From positions 1 through 64,000 of the IMG/VR virus record IMGVR_UViG_3300046777_001438: DNA of 64,000 nucleotides; one strand, given 5' to 3'. The position numbers and the translations under genes were made by a program. The DNA is from a virus. Position 1 is the first letter of the stretch. The number at the start of each line of letters is the position of its first letter. This document shows positions 21,801 through 33,155 of the stretch, in pieces. Under the pieces are notes generated by a model that was not told the DNA's origin, searched no databases, and worked only from the letters and a program-made list of their open reading frames with translations.

Positions 21801-24800
21801 GCACTTCAGTTGTTACAGGCAATTCCATAACAAGAATGGTCGACTATGCAGCATGGAACTCAGCAACAAGCAGCTTATATAGCGGCGGAGCACAGGTAAA
21901 AAATCAAGGATATTACTACGAGGTTAGACCTCCACAAAGCGAATACGAAACAATTAAGCAGCAGATTGTATCTGGCTTTGGTGCACTATATACTACTTTA
22001 GTAGCGAATTGGAACAACTTGTATTGGTTTGCCCCAGTTAATGCAAACCCAAATGATAAAGGAATAGTCGTAAGTCTTGAAGAAAAGTTTATTTCTTTTG
22101 AAAAACAACGCTTAAACGAAATATCTAGACTTCCATACAATTCAGAAAAAACAAAAACAACTGATCAACTTGCTGCGTTGCATGATATATATCAATCAGA
22201 TTCTACAAGCATTACTGTTAATGGAAAAACTATAAATATAGCTTCAACATTTAATCTTGCTGCCGGAACAACTGGTAAACAATTTTATACAAGTGTTATT
22301 ACAAGATTTGCCAATGAATGGGCTATTTTTAACCCGCGCTACAGCATAACTGAATATGTAAATGGCGGCACAATAACACAGCAGCAACCAGATGTAGTGC
22401 CAGCAAACACACCAGCACCAGCAACCCAAACCGAACTTGTACAGACTGGTGGATCTAACACTTACATGAAGTACATACAGTTTACTTTGCAGCAGATGAA
22501 TTATAGTCTTAAAATAAATGGAGTTTTTGATTCAGCAACACACAACGCTGTAGTGAACTTCCAAAAGCAAAAAAAACTTAACCCAAACAGAAATTATGGG
22601 GTCGTTGACTCTGAAACCAAATCTGTTTTAGCAACTTATTGGTTAAACTTGGCAAAAAATAATACGCCAAAATTTGATGAATTAAGAAAGAAAGCTTTCC
22701 AATATCAAATAGTTAGATTCATAGACGCTGCAATACAGTATTCAGACATATCAAACATATGCAATCCATCTAGTTCAAATGATTATAGAAGAATTAGCTA
22801 TACTGGAATAGACGGACCAACTTCAATAGAAGACTGGATTTTTGTAGAAGTCCCACAAGTTCAAGATTCAGTCACTGGTCAACTCATGCCGTGGCAAGAA
22901 TTAAACAGTATCAAGATACAGGCTGGAGCATGGCCGGTGACAGTTGTTGACGTGTCTCTTTATACAACAGACTTAGCTGCATCGACATTCACAACTCCTG
23001 CAGCAGCATCTGGTGACATGTTTTTCCAATTTGGTTCTGGCCAAGTCATCGGAGCTAACAAGTCAATAGAAATTCCTTTAAATGCAAAGAGAGCTGTTAA
23101 GTATGTTAAAGTTCATGTTGTGGGTGGAAAGATTAACCTTCCAGGCACTAGCGTAGCAGAAGGCTTTTCTATATCTGACATTAGGTTTAATGTTACCACC
23201 CCAACTCTTGGCAAGGGAGCAACTCAGGATAAGTCAGGAACATTTGGAGTTAATGCAAACGCAGTTGGTAGAGGAACAATATGGGGCACCACGACAGTAC
23301 AATCTGGAGATTTTGGAGTCTTTAAATTAGGCACTATTGCAGACGCAATAGGTTATCCAAATTCAACTATTGACTCAGTAATCCTTGGCTATGTAGATAT
23401 AGATGTTTTAGCAATTGATGAAGACGGCAATCCAAAGCTTGATCTTGATGGTAATTTGGTAACAAATAACTATAGACATTTCCCAGAAAATGAGACATTA
23501 TATTCTTCTGGCAACTGGAACTCACTTGATGAAATTAACTTTAGTGTTGATGAATTAAATTTCTCAGTTGAATCTATAAGCAGAACAACTGTCATGGGTG
23601 GCGCAGCTCCATTTATTTATGGAGTAAACAAAAAGTCTCCAACAGGAGTAACTGCTTTAAATTCTACAGAAATTTCACAACAGTTTGAAATACTTAATAA
23701 TAGAGCTCCAGTTTATCAAATTGTTACCACTAATGGAGTTGAAATTAATTCAGATGAATTTTCTGAAATTACTGACGTTAATAATTTCTATCTTGCTGAC
23801 GCAGACACCAATGCAATTTCTTTAAAACAAAACATTAAGAAGTCGGTTAACGCAAAAGATGGTGCTGTAATTCTCTTAAACGCCAACAATACACCAGCAG
23901 GTTTTCCAGACTATAGCAAGTTTGATCAGCCAAACGTAGACATATCATTTGGCTCCACAATGCTGCAATGGAACCTAAAAGACTCTAACGGCAATCCAGT
24001 GCCACCACCAGAAGGTCTACAATGGGGCTTCTATAATATAAGAACAAAAGAGTTTTTAGGTAAAAAGCTTAGTTATCAATACCTAGCATCAAATAAAAGA
24101 GATGTATTTATTGGTGTTCTAGCATTCGATGCTGATGGAGACGCAAAAACAACAGAAAACATTTTAGGTATCGACAATAGAGTTAGCACGCTTGCCCAAT
24201 TCCAATTCCCAGCAAAGTCAATTTGTCCAGTATATTCTGTGAGAGTTAGTGACAGAGCAAAAATTGCAGTTTCTAACCCACCAAGTTATTTGTCTAAATT
24301 TGATACATGGTTTGTCAATGTAAGTAGAGGAAGATTTTATAAGCAAATAGAAATTCCATTAAGCTACAATTTTGTTGACTGGAAAAAGAATTACAAGGGC
24401 AAGTTGCTCAGAAGTTTCTACGATACAACTAGAATACCAATACCATCTTCAGGGTTATTTGGCTCTGGGTACTATGACATCTTTGAAGAAAACCCAATAG
24501 TGGTTTCGCAAAATGAAATTCAATTAAGACATGGGTCTGTTCACGCAGCGCAAGAGCAAATAGATAAGCTAAATTCTCTTGGGCAATATACTGACGCTAG
24601 TCCTATTGAACCATGGATACAGGTATTTATACAAGATTCAGATTCTAGTTGGAAAATGATATCTCCAAATCAAATAAGAAACTTTAATAAACACAATGGA
24701 ACAATTACCTTTACAAACGAGATAGTTCCATCAGAAGAAAAGAAAGTTAAAGTATCATATACTGTAAAAAATCCAAACATAATGCTTTATCATGTTGATG

Positions 24801-25387
24801 GCAAAGAAATACCATTGAATCCATATGTAAACTTTACGCGAAGTTACTATGATAATGAGGAATTTGAGCAGAACACTGCTGCCGTAGGTTTGGGTTCGCC
24901 AATCTATTTCTACATTATGCCTTCGGAGGTTGAGGAGTTGGTCAATGGAGAGTATGTGCAGGTATCAGACTATTCTTTAACCGGCTCCCCAATTAAATTT
25001 ACCACTGATTACTCAATATTTACGCAAACATCAATGAATTATAATCCATTTGCGATCCATATTGGAACAGCCATGGTCAACAATAAATATAACCTGGACA
25101 ATGTATCTATGCTTGACCTAAGAGTAAAAGGTGGAGGAATTTCCGCAGCTTCAGACCTACGAAATGTACTGGAAGAGAATTCTAATGTACTATCTTTTAG
25201 TGATATTCATTCAGGAAAAGGTTACCTATATCCAAATGGTGGGTATGTTATAGTAAAAATTCCTAAAGAAGTTAAAGATAACTTCGGTTCGGTAGACCAA
25301 GTTTATGCTATAGTTAGAGCTAACCTAACTGCTGGTGTTGCGTTTGATATCCAAGATATGGACGGAAATGACTGGAGGACAATTTAA
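18814..25387 (+). CDS. Very large tail protein with peptidoglycan-binding domain, requiring a +1 frameshift
   Basis: Read as join(18814..18906,18908..25387), the product is about 2,190 residues. ATG 18814 has an AGAGGA site and abuts the previous stop. The zero frame ends at 18916-18918 (TAA), and the +1 frame is closed by TAA at 18899-18901, so the shift is forced into a 15-nt window containing CGG at 18907. The ATG at 19022 has no ribosome site. A peptidoglycan-binding-1-like domain (MKYIQFTLQQMNYSLKINGV, then FDSATHNAVVNFQKQKKL) sits near residue 1220-1280 of the joined product. The rest is beta-rich with a long extended region, fitting a tail fibre or baseplate protein that contacts the cell wall. 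Confidence 0.7.
18907..18910 (+). promoter_or_regulatory. Putative +1 recoding site CGG-A (site 2)
   Basis: Zero frame reads AAT TTG CGG ATA CTT TAA; the +1 frame reads GGA TAC TTT AAT ACT GAA after skipping the C. Stops in both frames limit the shift to 15 nt, in which the CGG is the only rare codon. Confidence 0.8.
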
Positions 25388-28060
25388 ATGTTGCCAAAAC
25401 TAAGTGAATATGTTTCCTCCTTTAGTAGGCAAACGCGCAGAACTGTAAATGATGTACTTGCTGAGTCAAGGCTTGAAAAAGCTGAGATAGGTAAATTGGT
25501 AGCAAAAATATCATCATTTAGCTCAGCTGCTGACTACATACCTAGTTACGTATCTGCACTGTCACCTCTTCAGAGGGAGCCAATAATTGATTTATTTAGA
25601 GATATGGATTTAAGAATCCAAACAAACTACGATATATCACAGTCCCTTTCCTTATTGCGTTCTTCTATGTCTGCAATTTTTGCAGGAGAGATAGAAAAGT
25701 TAGAAAGAGATGTTGTGTATCTAGAATCTTTTATGAGAAACTGGACTTTTCTTTCTGGCGAAGAAGATTTATATAATTCTTCTTTTATTGAAAATTTTGA
25801 CAATGATCAAAATTCACACATTTATGAAAACTCAAATTACAAGATACCAGATAGAACCGGAAGCTACTTTTCTGTCAAAGAGTACGCCACAGTTGACAGT
25901 TTAACTGATACATTAAAGTTTTCTAACTCTTATGAAAGATCACTAGTCAATATACCAGCAGAAGACATTAAAGAAATAAAGTATCATACAAATTTCTCAA
26001 AAGATTACATTAGCAGTGATACTGGAATAATAAATATATTAAACAATGTTTCTTCAAACACATGGAATTTAACAGTTAAATCTCCTTTAGTCATTAAAGA
26101 ATCTCTTTTTGAAAGAGAAGAATTTGTAAGATATCAAAACGGTATCAATCTTGCAGCGTCCGCACAAGTAGCTATTGAAATTGTTTTTAATAAACAAATC
26201 AAGGCAACGCGCATCAGACTAACACCCAACTCTTCTTCAGGGCTTTTTGTTACTCAAATTGTTGTTGAATCAGGCTCTGGTCAATCTGAGGTGCAAACAA
26301 CACAGTACCTTGGCAAAAATACAGTTCTTTCAAGCCCAATCTATGTCGATAAGGGCACAGATGTTGAGCTACCATCGATTGGTTATATTAAATCAATGAT
26401 AATTTTCCTTTCACAAAAAGAGTATGTAAGAACAAAAATATCACCACTTCAGTCTGAATCTAATTTTAAAATGATTAACCAACTAGCGTCTGCTATAAGG
26501 GTAGAGAGAAAAAATAGTCACGATAAATTACAGGACATGGTAATTAAATACTTTATCAAAGACAACGCAAGAGATTATATTATCAGAAATAAAAATTTGT
26601 ATAACTACGATTACACAAATTACTATCCAACAGATCTTTCTAAAAAAAGTGTTGGAGTTTTAAAGGAATTAAAAACAAATAAATATTACTCAGATATTGA
26701 TTCTTTTAATAAATTTAGAAACACATCGATGCTATCAAATATAGTCTTCTCAATCATCTCCCATTCAATCGGCTCTAAGTTAAAAGCTTTAACTAGCGGA
26801 ACATATATAGAGTCTAACCTCAGACAAGCAACTAAGTCTGTTTCTTCATATAGATCTGGTGGGCTAGTTCCATTGAATGATTCTAATAATATAGAAAACA
26901 ATTTACATTTCCTAGAAGAAAAGCCTTCCGCATTTAATCAATCAGAGGCTGTTAATTTACTTGGAAACGTAGAGGAATTAGGTCTGTATGAGTACATGTT
27001 TTCATTAAAGGGTATTAGTCTTTTTGCTGTTGACGAAAGCCAATTTGCACAACTTAACGTTGTGCCTGGGAATAGGTCAGCATTTGTCAGCAAGAAGATG
27101 CCAATTGGTGGACTCCCATTGAGAGTAAAGATGTTAAGTGAATACTTTGGTGAAATTAGTAGGGCTGAAAATAGTCCAGCTTTTGATTCTACATCAATTG
27201 AATTCAGTGTTTCCGTTAAAGATAATCCAACCTTAGAAGAAGATTGGAAGCCAATAATACCTTTTAATGATAATTCTATAAGAACAGAATTACTAGTGCT
27301 GAACACGTTTGGTGGCGCTACGTTGAGATTTATTCCTAATCAAGAATCAGTAGTGCTTTACGAAAGCCAGGTTAGAAGAGATTATTCTACCTACAGTATT
27401 AATGGCAAGGAAATAAAAGTATCTAATTATAATCCAAATAACGTATATTTTGTTTCATACGTTCCACAAAATATTAATGTACTAAAAGAGATAGAATTAT
27501 TTTCTAGATCGATGTCTAACCCAGTTTTGATAACTTCAAGCAGTAACGGTTTCAATGGCGAAAGATTTGAATTGACCCAGGTAGATAATTCAGTAAGACT
27601 TTCCAACAGTCCATATATAGATAGAACAAAGTTTGTCAATGCAACATACTCTTCTACTAATGGAACAATAACAACAAGTAAAAGTTCTTCTGGAAATTTT
27701 GATTACTCTTCTTATTCGCCAGTTAAGATCCTGTTTGAAGATGGTACATTCGCAACAAATTTGACGAACTATCTGCTAGAAGACTATCAGCCAGAAAACT
27801 TCTTTAATACATCATCGGTACTCTTTGTGCATACTGGAAAATCAATTATTTTTAACCAAAAAATAACAAAACCATTTAGAGTTCTTTATCAATATGTTGC
27901 TGATGTATTTAGGTATAGAATTATAATGAGAAATCTTACAAAGAATCTTGATAATTATTCAGTTGACAGACTTTTGTTTAAGTTTTCTTTAGACAAAGAT
28001 AATGTAATTGTAGATAATTTTACAAGATACGATAACAAATACAAGAATATAGTAGCTTAA
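25388..28060 (+). CDS. Tail fibre/baseplate-like structural protein
   Basis: The 890-residue protein starts immediately after the stop of the preceding tail gene. Residues about 60-125 are helical, probably coiled coil (LRSSMSAIFAGEIEKLERDV). The remainder is beta-rich with Ser/Asn-rich loops, and residues about 255-335 (VAIEIVFNKQIKATRIRLTP) resemble a discoidin-like carbohydrate-binding strand pattern. No enzyme motif was seen. Similar helical N-terminal segments followed by beta domains recur in the next four genes, which suggests a set of related fibre or adhesin subunits. The exact role is not recognisable. Confidence 0.55.
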   Translation: MLPKLSEYVSSFSRQTRRTVNDVLAESRLEKAEIGKLVAKISSFSSAADYIPSYVSALSPLQREPIIDLFRDMDLRIQTNYDISQSLSLLRSSMSAIFAGEIEKLERDVVYLESFMRNWTFLSGEEDLYNSSFIENFDNDQNSHIYENSNYKIPDRTGSYFSVKEYATVDSLTDTLKFSNSYERSLVNIPAEDIKEIKYHTNFSKDYISSDTGIINILNNVSSNTWNLTVKSPLVIKESLFEREEFVRYQNGINLAASAQVAIEIVFNKQIKATRIRLTPNSSSGLFVTQIVVESGSGQSEVQTTQYLGKNTVLSSPIYVDKGTDVELPSIGYIKSMIIFLSQKEYVRTKISPLQSESNFKMINQLASAIRVERKNSHDKLQDMVIKYFIKDNARDYIIRNKNLYNYDYTNYYPTDLSKKSVGVLKELKTNKYYSDIDSFNKFRNTSMLSNIVFSIISHSIGSKLKALTSGTYIESNLRQATKSVSSYRSGGLVPLNDSNNIENNLHFLEEKPSAFNQSEAVNLLGNVEELGLYEYMFSLKGISLFAVDESQFAQLNVVPGNRSAFVSKKMPIGGLPLRVKMLSEYFGEISRAENSPAFDSTSIEFSVSVKDNPTLEEDWKPIIPFNDNSIRTELLVLNTFGGATLRFIPNQESVVLYESQVRRDYSTYSINGKEIKVSNYNPNNVYFVSYVPQNINVLKEIELFSRSMSNPVLITSSSNGFNGERFELTQVDNSVRLSNSPYIDRTKFVNATYSSTNGTITTSKSSSGNFDYSSYSPVKILFEDGTFATNLTNYLLEDYQPENFFNTSSVLFVHTGKSIIFNQKITKPFRVLYQYVADVFRYRIIMRNLTKNLDNYSVDRLLFKFSLDKDNVIVDNFTRYDNKYKNIVA

Positions 28061-28068
28061 GGTTTATT

Positions 28069-30492
28069 ATGGCACAATTATCAACAGACACATTGGTTTA
28101 CTCACAAATAATAGCTAAAGTGCAAAAGTTTATCAATGATTATATGCAAGAAAAAAATGTTTCTCCAAAAGAATTTGATAAAGCATATCAAGAATTATTG
28201 TTTGATATACATAATAAAATAGGTGGAGTTTCAACTGACCTTCATTTGATTAACAGAGGAGATGCCCCAACGTCTTCAGTTTTTAATAAAATGATATCCA
28301 CAATTAGCAAAGATTTAAATATAATTACTAATCAATTAGATTCTGTTTCAGCTAATTATATTAATACTTTTAACTTATTTTCAAATCAAATAGAATCAGA
28401 AAAGAATTTTATTTCTAGAATAAAGTCTAAGATAAATGTCTTAGAAATGTATTCTGAAAGCTCTTCTGTAGATATGACATACTTAGGTGACTCATTTACC
28501 GATCTATCTTATGTGGACTCAAGAGCAATTAGAGCTGGTTTAGTCCCGGACATAAGTGATGGGTATGCCACATTGGCAAAATCATATAGTAAAAAATGGA
28601 ATTCTAAACCATCAACGATTAATGAAAACTACAATGACTCAGTTAACACAGATGTTTCTTTTGTTTCTTATTCCAATGGTTTAAAGGGAAATCATTTTCT
28701 CTATCATAGAGATTCTGGCAGTAATCAATTTTTATATGAGAAAGATTCTGCAATACTTAGATCGACAGAGGCAGCTATAGTTGATGGTAGCCCAGCTACA
28801 TATTTTGAATATGAGGCAATAAATGTTTTAGGCGAAGGTATGTCTTCTGGTGGAAGACCAAAACCATCATACGAATTTGAATACTTTAATGGAACAAAAT
28901 ATATCAATTGGGCAAAGTTTGATACTAGCAAGCCGTTGAAGTTAACTCTTCAATTTGCATCTCAGGCTACTACAGGGGATTATATTAATTATATATCTAT
29001 AGTTCCATTTTTTGGCTATGATATAGAAGGCGCAAATGCACTAATTAAAAATATTAAAGTATCTTCTATAAAACTTTATGATGAAACAAAGAATATTAGC
29101 TATGAACTCATCAATAATGGTCCAGTTTATATAGCTTCTGATGTATCAAGTAAAAATATTAATAATTATAAACAGTTTTTTTATAATAAAGGAGTATTTA
29201 GATTTGATGAAAGAAAAGTTAATAAAATTTATATTACATTTGAACAAGATCAATTTAATGACACAACTATAAAACATACCTATTGGACCCCTTATGAAGT
29301 TGGCAAAGAAGCAAAATGGAATAATCAAACTAGATTTGAGCCAGAGGCAGTGTTGTCGGGAAAAAATCAAACAATTGTTTGGGACAAAAACGTTTTGATC
29401 CCAAATGTAAATAGGCCAGAAGAATATAAGTCTGGATCACAAGAAACAAAACAGGTTGCAGTTTCTTACACAACACAAATACCTGGGCAAGCTAAGTATC
29501 AATTAAAGATAACCTCTGGAAAAAATTCCTACTATTGGAGTAAGCAAGATCCAATGTCTGGGATTGATCTTTTCACCACAAAAGATTTTGCCCCAGTCTT
29601 CCCTTCCAAGGAGACGCTGGAAGCAGCGCTGTCAAGAATAACAAAGAGTCAGATTCCAGCAGCATGCGTGTTGGTTGATTCTTCTAAGCTAAATCCATTA
29701 GCAGCTTTAAAGATAAAGCTAAATGCAATATCTGCTACTACTGGATCAGCAACAATTATCACTCAATCAAATCACAACTTATCTACTGGGGATAAGGTTT
29801 ATATAAAAGATGTCTGGGGCACTGTTGATATCTATGGAATATTTACCGTTACAAGCACACCTAGCTTAACGCAATTTGTTGTTGGGACTAGCCTAAGTGG
29901 CACAATACCATCAACTGATGTGTCTGCAAATTTTGGTGATTGCTATAAGGTCATAGATAGTCCATCAGCTTCAAATATGTCAATAGAAACATTTTCTAAT
30001 CCAGTTAATAGAACTGAAAAAATTATTTTAAATCTAAAAAGAAATTTTGAATACCTCAAGGCTAAAAGAGCAAGCATAGGGATTAGAGATATTTCGTTTG
30101 GAAAAGAAACTTTTCAAGACTCTGCAGAAATAGTATCGAAACCATTTTTCATCCAGGGCCAACTGGATATGTTGAGTTTGGATGTAGCAGATGAAACACC
30201 TGAGTCTGATAGTGGAAAGTCAACTATCAGATATTACATCAGTGTTGATGGTGGTTTAAAATGGATACAAATATCTCCAATTGAAAGAAATTTTTCTGGG
30301 GTACCAGAAATACTGGCGTTTAATCATAATTTAAACAATGATACAACGATTCCTCAGATAGCATACTTTAATGAGCCAGATGTCCCAAACCCTATCAACA
30401 CAGTCATAGTTAAAATAATTATGCAAAAGGACAGATCTTTAAACAATACGCCAATAGTTTACTACTATAAACTTGGAATTAGGACTCGATAA
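28069..30492 (+). CDS. Tail fibre-like structural protein
   Basis: The 807-residue protein has an alpha-helical N-terminus (about 1-150, with a coil-like stretch QIESEKNFISRIKSKINVLE). Long beta-rich domains follow, one around residues 550-625 (SATIITQSNHNLSTGDKVYI) resembling ubiquitin-activating or adhesin-type beta modules. The C-terminus (NNTPIVYYYKLGIRTR) resembles the C-termini of the proteins at 30494 and 33156. It lies 8 nt after its neighbour with only a weak AAGG ribosome site. A structural role is inferred from context and composition. Confidence 0.55.
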   Translation: MAQLSTDTLVYSQIIAKVQKFINDYMQEKNVSPKEFDKAYQELLFDIHNKIGGVSTDLHLINRGDAPTSSVFNKMISTISKDLNIITNQLDSVSANYINTFNLFSNQIESEKNFISRIKSKINVLEMYSESSSVDMTYLGDSFTDLSYVDSRAIRAGLVPDISDGYATLAKSYSKKWNSKPSTINENYNDSVNTDVSFVSYSNGLKGNHFLYHRDSGSNQFLYEKDSAILRSTEAAIVDGSPATYFEYEAINVLGEGMSSGGRPKPSYEFEYFNGTKYINWAKFDTSKPLKLTLQFASQATTGDYINYISIVPFFGYDIEGANALIKNIKVSSIKLYDETKNISYELINNGPVYIASDVSSKNINNYKQFFYNKGVFRFDERKVNKIYITFEQDQFNDTTIKHTYWTPYEVGKEAKWNNQTRFEPEAVLSGKNQTIVWDKNVLIPNVNRPEEYKSGSQETKQVAVSYTTQIPGQAKYQLKITSGKNSYYWSKQDPMSGIDLFTTKDFAPVFPSKETLEAALSRITKSQIPAACVLVDSSKLNPLAALKIKLNAISATTGSATIITQSNHNLSTGDKVYIKDVWGTVDIYGIFTVTSTPSLTQFVVGTSLSGTIPSTDVSANFGDCYKVIDSPSASNMSIETFSNPVNRTEKIILNLKRNFEYLKAKRASIGIRDISFGKETFQDSAEIVSKPFFIQGQLDMLSLDVADETPESDSGKSTIRYYISVDGGLKWIQISPIERNFSGVPEILAFNHNLNNDTTIPQIAYFNEPDVPNPINTVIVKIIMQKDRSLNNTPIVYYYKLGIRTR

Positions 30493-30493
30493 T

Positions 30494-32701
30494 ATGACTA
30501 TAGAAAATATACAAAAGAAAAGATTTTTAGATACAATATATAAAATCTACTACTCTTTAGGTTCTGAGCCTAGCATAAATGAAATATCAACAATATATGG
30601 AAGATATTTTTCTAGATTTAAACCAGGTCAGCCAATCCCAGTACCATATCAAGACCTCTCGGCATCTGCAGTTATTGATCATGAAAAGCTAAATAGACTA
30701 TTGGCACACACAACATTTAACGTTGATGTTCTTTATGATTCATTCTACGAAGAAATAGAAGAACTCTACGCAACAATCTCTGCATTTAAGTTTAGGATAG
30801 ACAGTTTAAAATCAAGAAGAGCTGAATTAGAAAAAACAGTAGATGATCATTTGTTCGCAATTAACAACACTAATGGTTATTTCTACAGTCACACAAATGC
30901 ATTTAATAATACAAATTTAACAGACCTACAAAATACAACTGCGGTAGTAGATACTTCTGCAAGAAAACTTACTCTTCCAAAAATAACTTCTGGTCTCTTT
31001 AACTACGTTGGGAACATACTTAACAAAACAAGTAACGCTACCGTAGAACTATTTATCGATGGAAAAGAAGTTAAAAGTCAAACTGGTGTTGATTTTTCAA
31101 ACGTTTTTAACGGCTTAAATAATAGTGAATGGACATTCACCCACGAGTCACCAACAATTGGTGTTTATACATTAAAAATAACAGTTCCAATTTCTTCTAG
31201 CGGCGCAACATCAGCTGGAATATCATTGGTTGAAGGAAAAATTAATTCTCAAAAACCAGTAGAAATTTCTACTTTAATAGTAGATTCATTCGACAGAAGT
31301 AAGTCATTATTTTTCTCTAAGGATAGCTCTCGTGATTATGATAATTTCTCTTTTTCTTTTGCAACTAAACCAGCCTCTGCCGTTGAGATCTACCTAACAA
31401 AGGTTGAACCAGATTACACAAGTAAATCAAATGATTCAGTTAGATATGTTTATGACTTTAGAATTGAAGAGCTGATAATAACCGCACCCTACTACGATGC
31501 ATCTGCAATGTTTGTGAGCCAAAGAATTTCAATGCCAACAACACAGAACCCCAACTTGGCAATAGATGAAATATCATTTGACACACTTGACCAAGTGCCT
31601 GCTGGTTCAGCAATAAATTATTATATAGCAGCTGATGATGGTACGCCCAAGTTAACTAGTGATTTTAGTTGGATAGCAATATCTCCAGCCTCAATGAAAA
31701 ATGCAAGTAATAAGAGTGTTGTTAAGTTTAGTGGGACAAAAAGAAATGAAGCGAAGATAATAGATGTCGTTGGTAGTTCTTTGGAATCATCTGCCTATGA
31801 AATGGTAAAAATTCCAAGGACAACAGAATATAAGAACCCTATATCTGGATATTTTTATGCAAAAGATCCTACAAGTGTAAATTTTAATCTCTACAGATTG
31901 GCTAAGTTTCAAAAAGGCATTAGCCCATATGAAGTGTATATGCTGGAAAATGTGGATAGTAATCAAATATCTGCGTCCATAGTCAGTGGCACTTCTATGG
32001 ACAGAATCACGTGGCAAGACGTGCTGTCTGGGAAAAGAAATGATATTGTTCCAACAAAAGTTTCTTATAGCGTTGCTAATAGTGAGGTATTTTATCAGGC
32101 ACAAAACGTATCTTACGGTAGTATATATTTAACAACTAATATTTATTTAGACGAAAGCTATACTATAACCAAGAACTTCTTGAAATCACTATCAGCACAA
32201 TTTTGGGATATCAAAATATACTTGAATGGTGTAGAGCTTACTGGTAGCGGGTCACTTGCTCCTGGAATATTAACATCTTCACTTACTTGGAACTTTAAAG
32301 CTGGACAAAATTCAATAGTTATTATAATAAATAAATCCACAAATGATACTTCAGGGATCGAAACAACATTTAATGGGTCAATATCTCTGATGGAAGGAAT
32401 GTCTCTAGCAGATATACCTAATAGTGAAATATACAAAAACTATTTGTCCTATGTTAAAATAGAAGATTTGAGAAATAAATACTCAAATATAGACAATGTA
32501 TTTTCAATAATAAATTGGGAAAATAATACAGAAATAGTATATAGAAGAACAGAAGAAATAAAGACTGGAAGTAGGGTATACTATTTAGTAAACGATTCTG
32601 GTAAACCAAATGGCGTTAGAGTTAGGGCTGATTTAATCAGAGGCAATGATTCATATACTGCCCCAGTCGTTTTATCTTATACATTAAAGTTTAAAAACTA
32701 G
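30494..32701 (+). CDS. Tail fibre-like structural protein
   Basis: The 735-residue reading starts at ATG 30494, one base after the upstream stop; a start at 30473 would overlap the upstream gene. Residues about 80-125 form a coiled coil (EEIEELYATISAFKFRIDSL). A segment RKLTLPKITSG follows near residue 160, matching NTITLPKVSSS in the protein at 33156. The rest is beta-rich. The final residues (SYTAPVVLSYTLKFKN) parallel the ends of the proteins at 28069 and 33156. This shared plan suggests duplicated fibre or baseplate appendage subunits. Confidence 0.55.
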   Translation: MTIENIQKKRFLDTIYKIYYSLGSEPSINEISTIYGRYFSRFKPGQPIPVPYQDLSASAVIDHEKLNRLLAHTTFNVDVLYDSFYEEIEELYATISAFKFRIDSLKSRRAELEKTVDDHLFAINNTNGYFYSHTNAFNNTNLTDLQNTTAVVDTSARKLTLPKITSGLFNYVGNILNKTSNATVELFIDGKEVKSQTGVDFSNVFNGLNNSEWTFTHESPTIGVYTLKITVPISSSGATSAGISLVEGKINSQKPVEISTLIVDSFDRSKSLFFSKDSSRDYDNFSFSFATKPASAVEIYLTKVEPDYTSKSNDSVRYVYDFRIEELIITAPYYDASAMFVSQRISMPTTQNPNLAIDEISFDTLDQVPAGSAINYYIAADDGTPKLTSDFSWIAISPASMKNASNKSVVKFSGTKRNEAKIIDVVGSSLESSAYEMVKIPRTTEYKNPISGYFYAKDPTSVNFNLYRLAKFQKGISPYEVYMLENVDSNQISASIVSGTSMDRITWQDVLSGKRNDIVPTKVSYSVANSEVFYQAQNVSYGSIYLTTNIYLDESYTITKNFLKSLSAQFWDIKIYLNGVELTGSGSLAPGILTSSLTWNFKAGQNSIVIIINKSTNDTSGIETTFNGSISLMEGMSLADIPNSEIYKNYLSYVKIEDLRNKYSNIDNVFSIINWENNTEIVYRRTEEIKTGSRVYYLVNDSGKPNGVRVRADLIRGNDSYTAPVVLSYTLKFKN

Positions 32702-32708
32702 GATCTTT

Positions 32709-33146
32709 ATGGCATTATCGTATTCGGAAAATAACAAAAGAGAAAACACTTTTGAGCCCCTGTTGTCTAGGGTTAGACTGCCGTACAAGGGACCAGTCGC
32801 TTCAAGTGTTATAAATCTTTTTAACGACCAGATTCGTATGGACTTGCATAGATTAGATAGCAAGACGGCCCTACTAGAATCTTTAATAAGCACACTGTCT
32901 AATATGTCTAGAAATGATCTAAATTTAGCAACCCCAGATTACTACCTAAATGAAGACTTACTTATGACTGTGTATAGTCAGGAAATATCATATAATTCAG
33001 TCACCGAAGAATATGAAGTATCTATGGCTACGCCATATTATAATGAGTCCTTATCTTTTGATAAGGCCCAAAAGAATTCAGCGACAATAAGTTTTTTAAA
33101 TAGAAAATTACATCTAATTGAAGAAGCTTTGAGAAAAGAACAATAG
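32709..33146 (+). CDS. Small helical tail-module protein
   Basis: The 145-residue protein sits between two fibre-like genes. Residues about 30-75 are helical and coil-like (NLFNDQIRMDLHRLDSKTAL). The protein contains two Ala-Thr-Pro tripeptides (LATPDYY and MATPYYN), the same tripeptide that is abundant in the tail protein at 14020. It may be a fibre chaperone, connector or short fibre. No known family was recognised. Confidence 0.5.
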   Translation: MALSYSENNKRENTFEPLLSRVRLPYKGPVASSVINLFNDQIRMDLHRLDSKTALLESLISTLSNMSRNDLNLATPDYYLNEDLLMTVYSQEISYNSVTEEYEVSMATPYYNESLSFDKAQKNSATISFLNRKLHLIEEALRKEQ

Positions 33147-33155
33147 GAGATTTAA

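Noticed and set aside
19022-25387. Independent gene starting at ATG 19022
   Set aside because: The frame is coding-like back to 18908, where it joins a leader with a good ribosome site.
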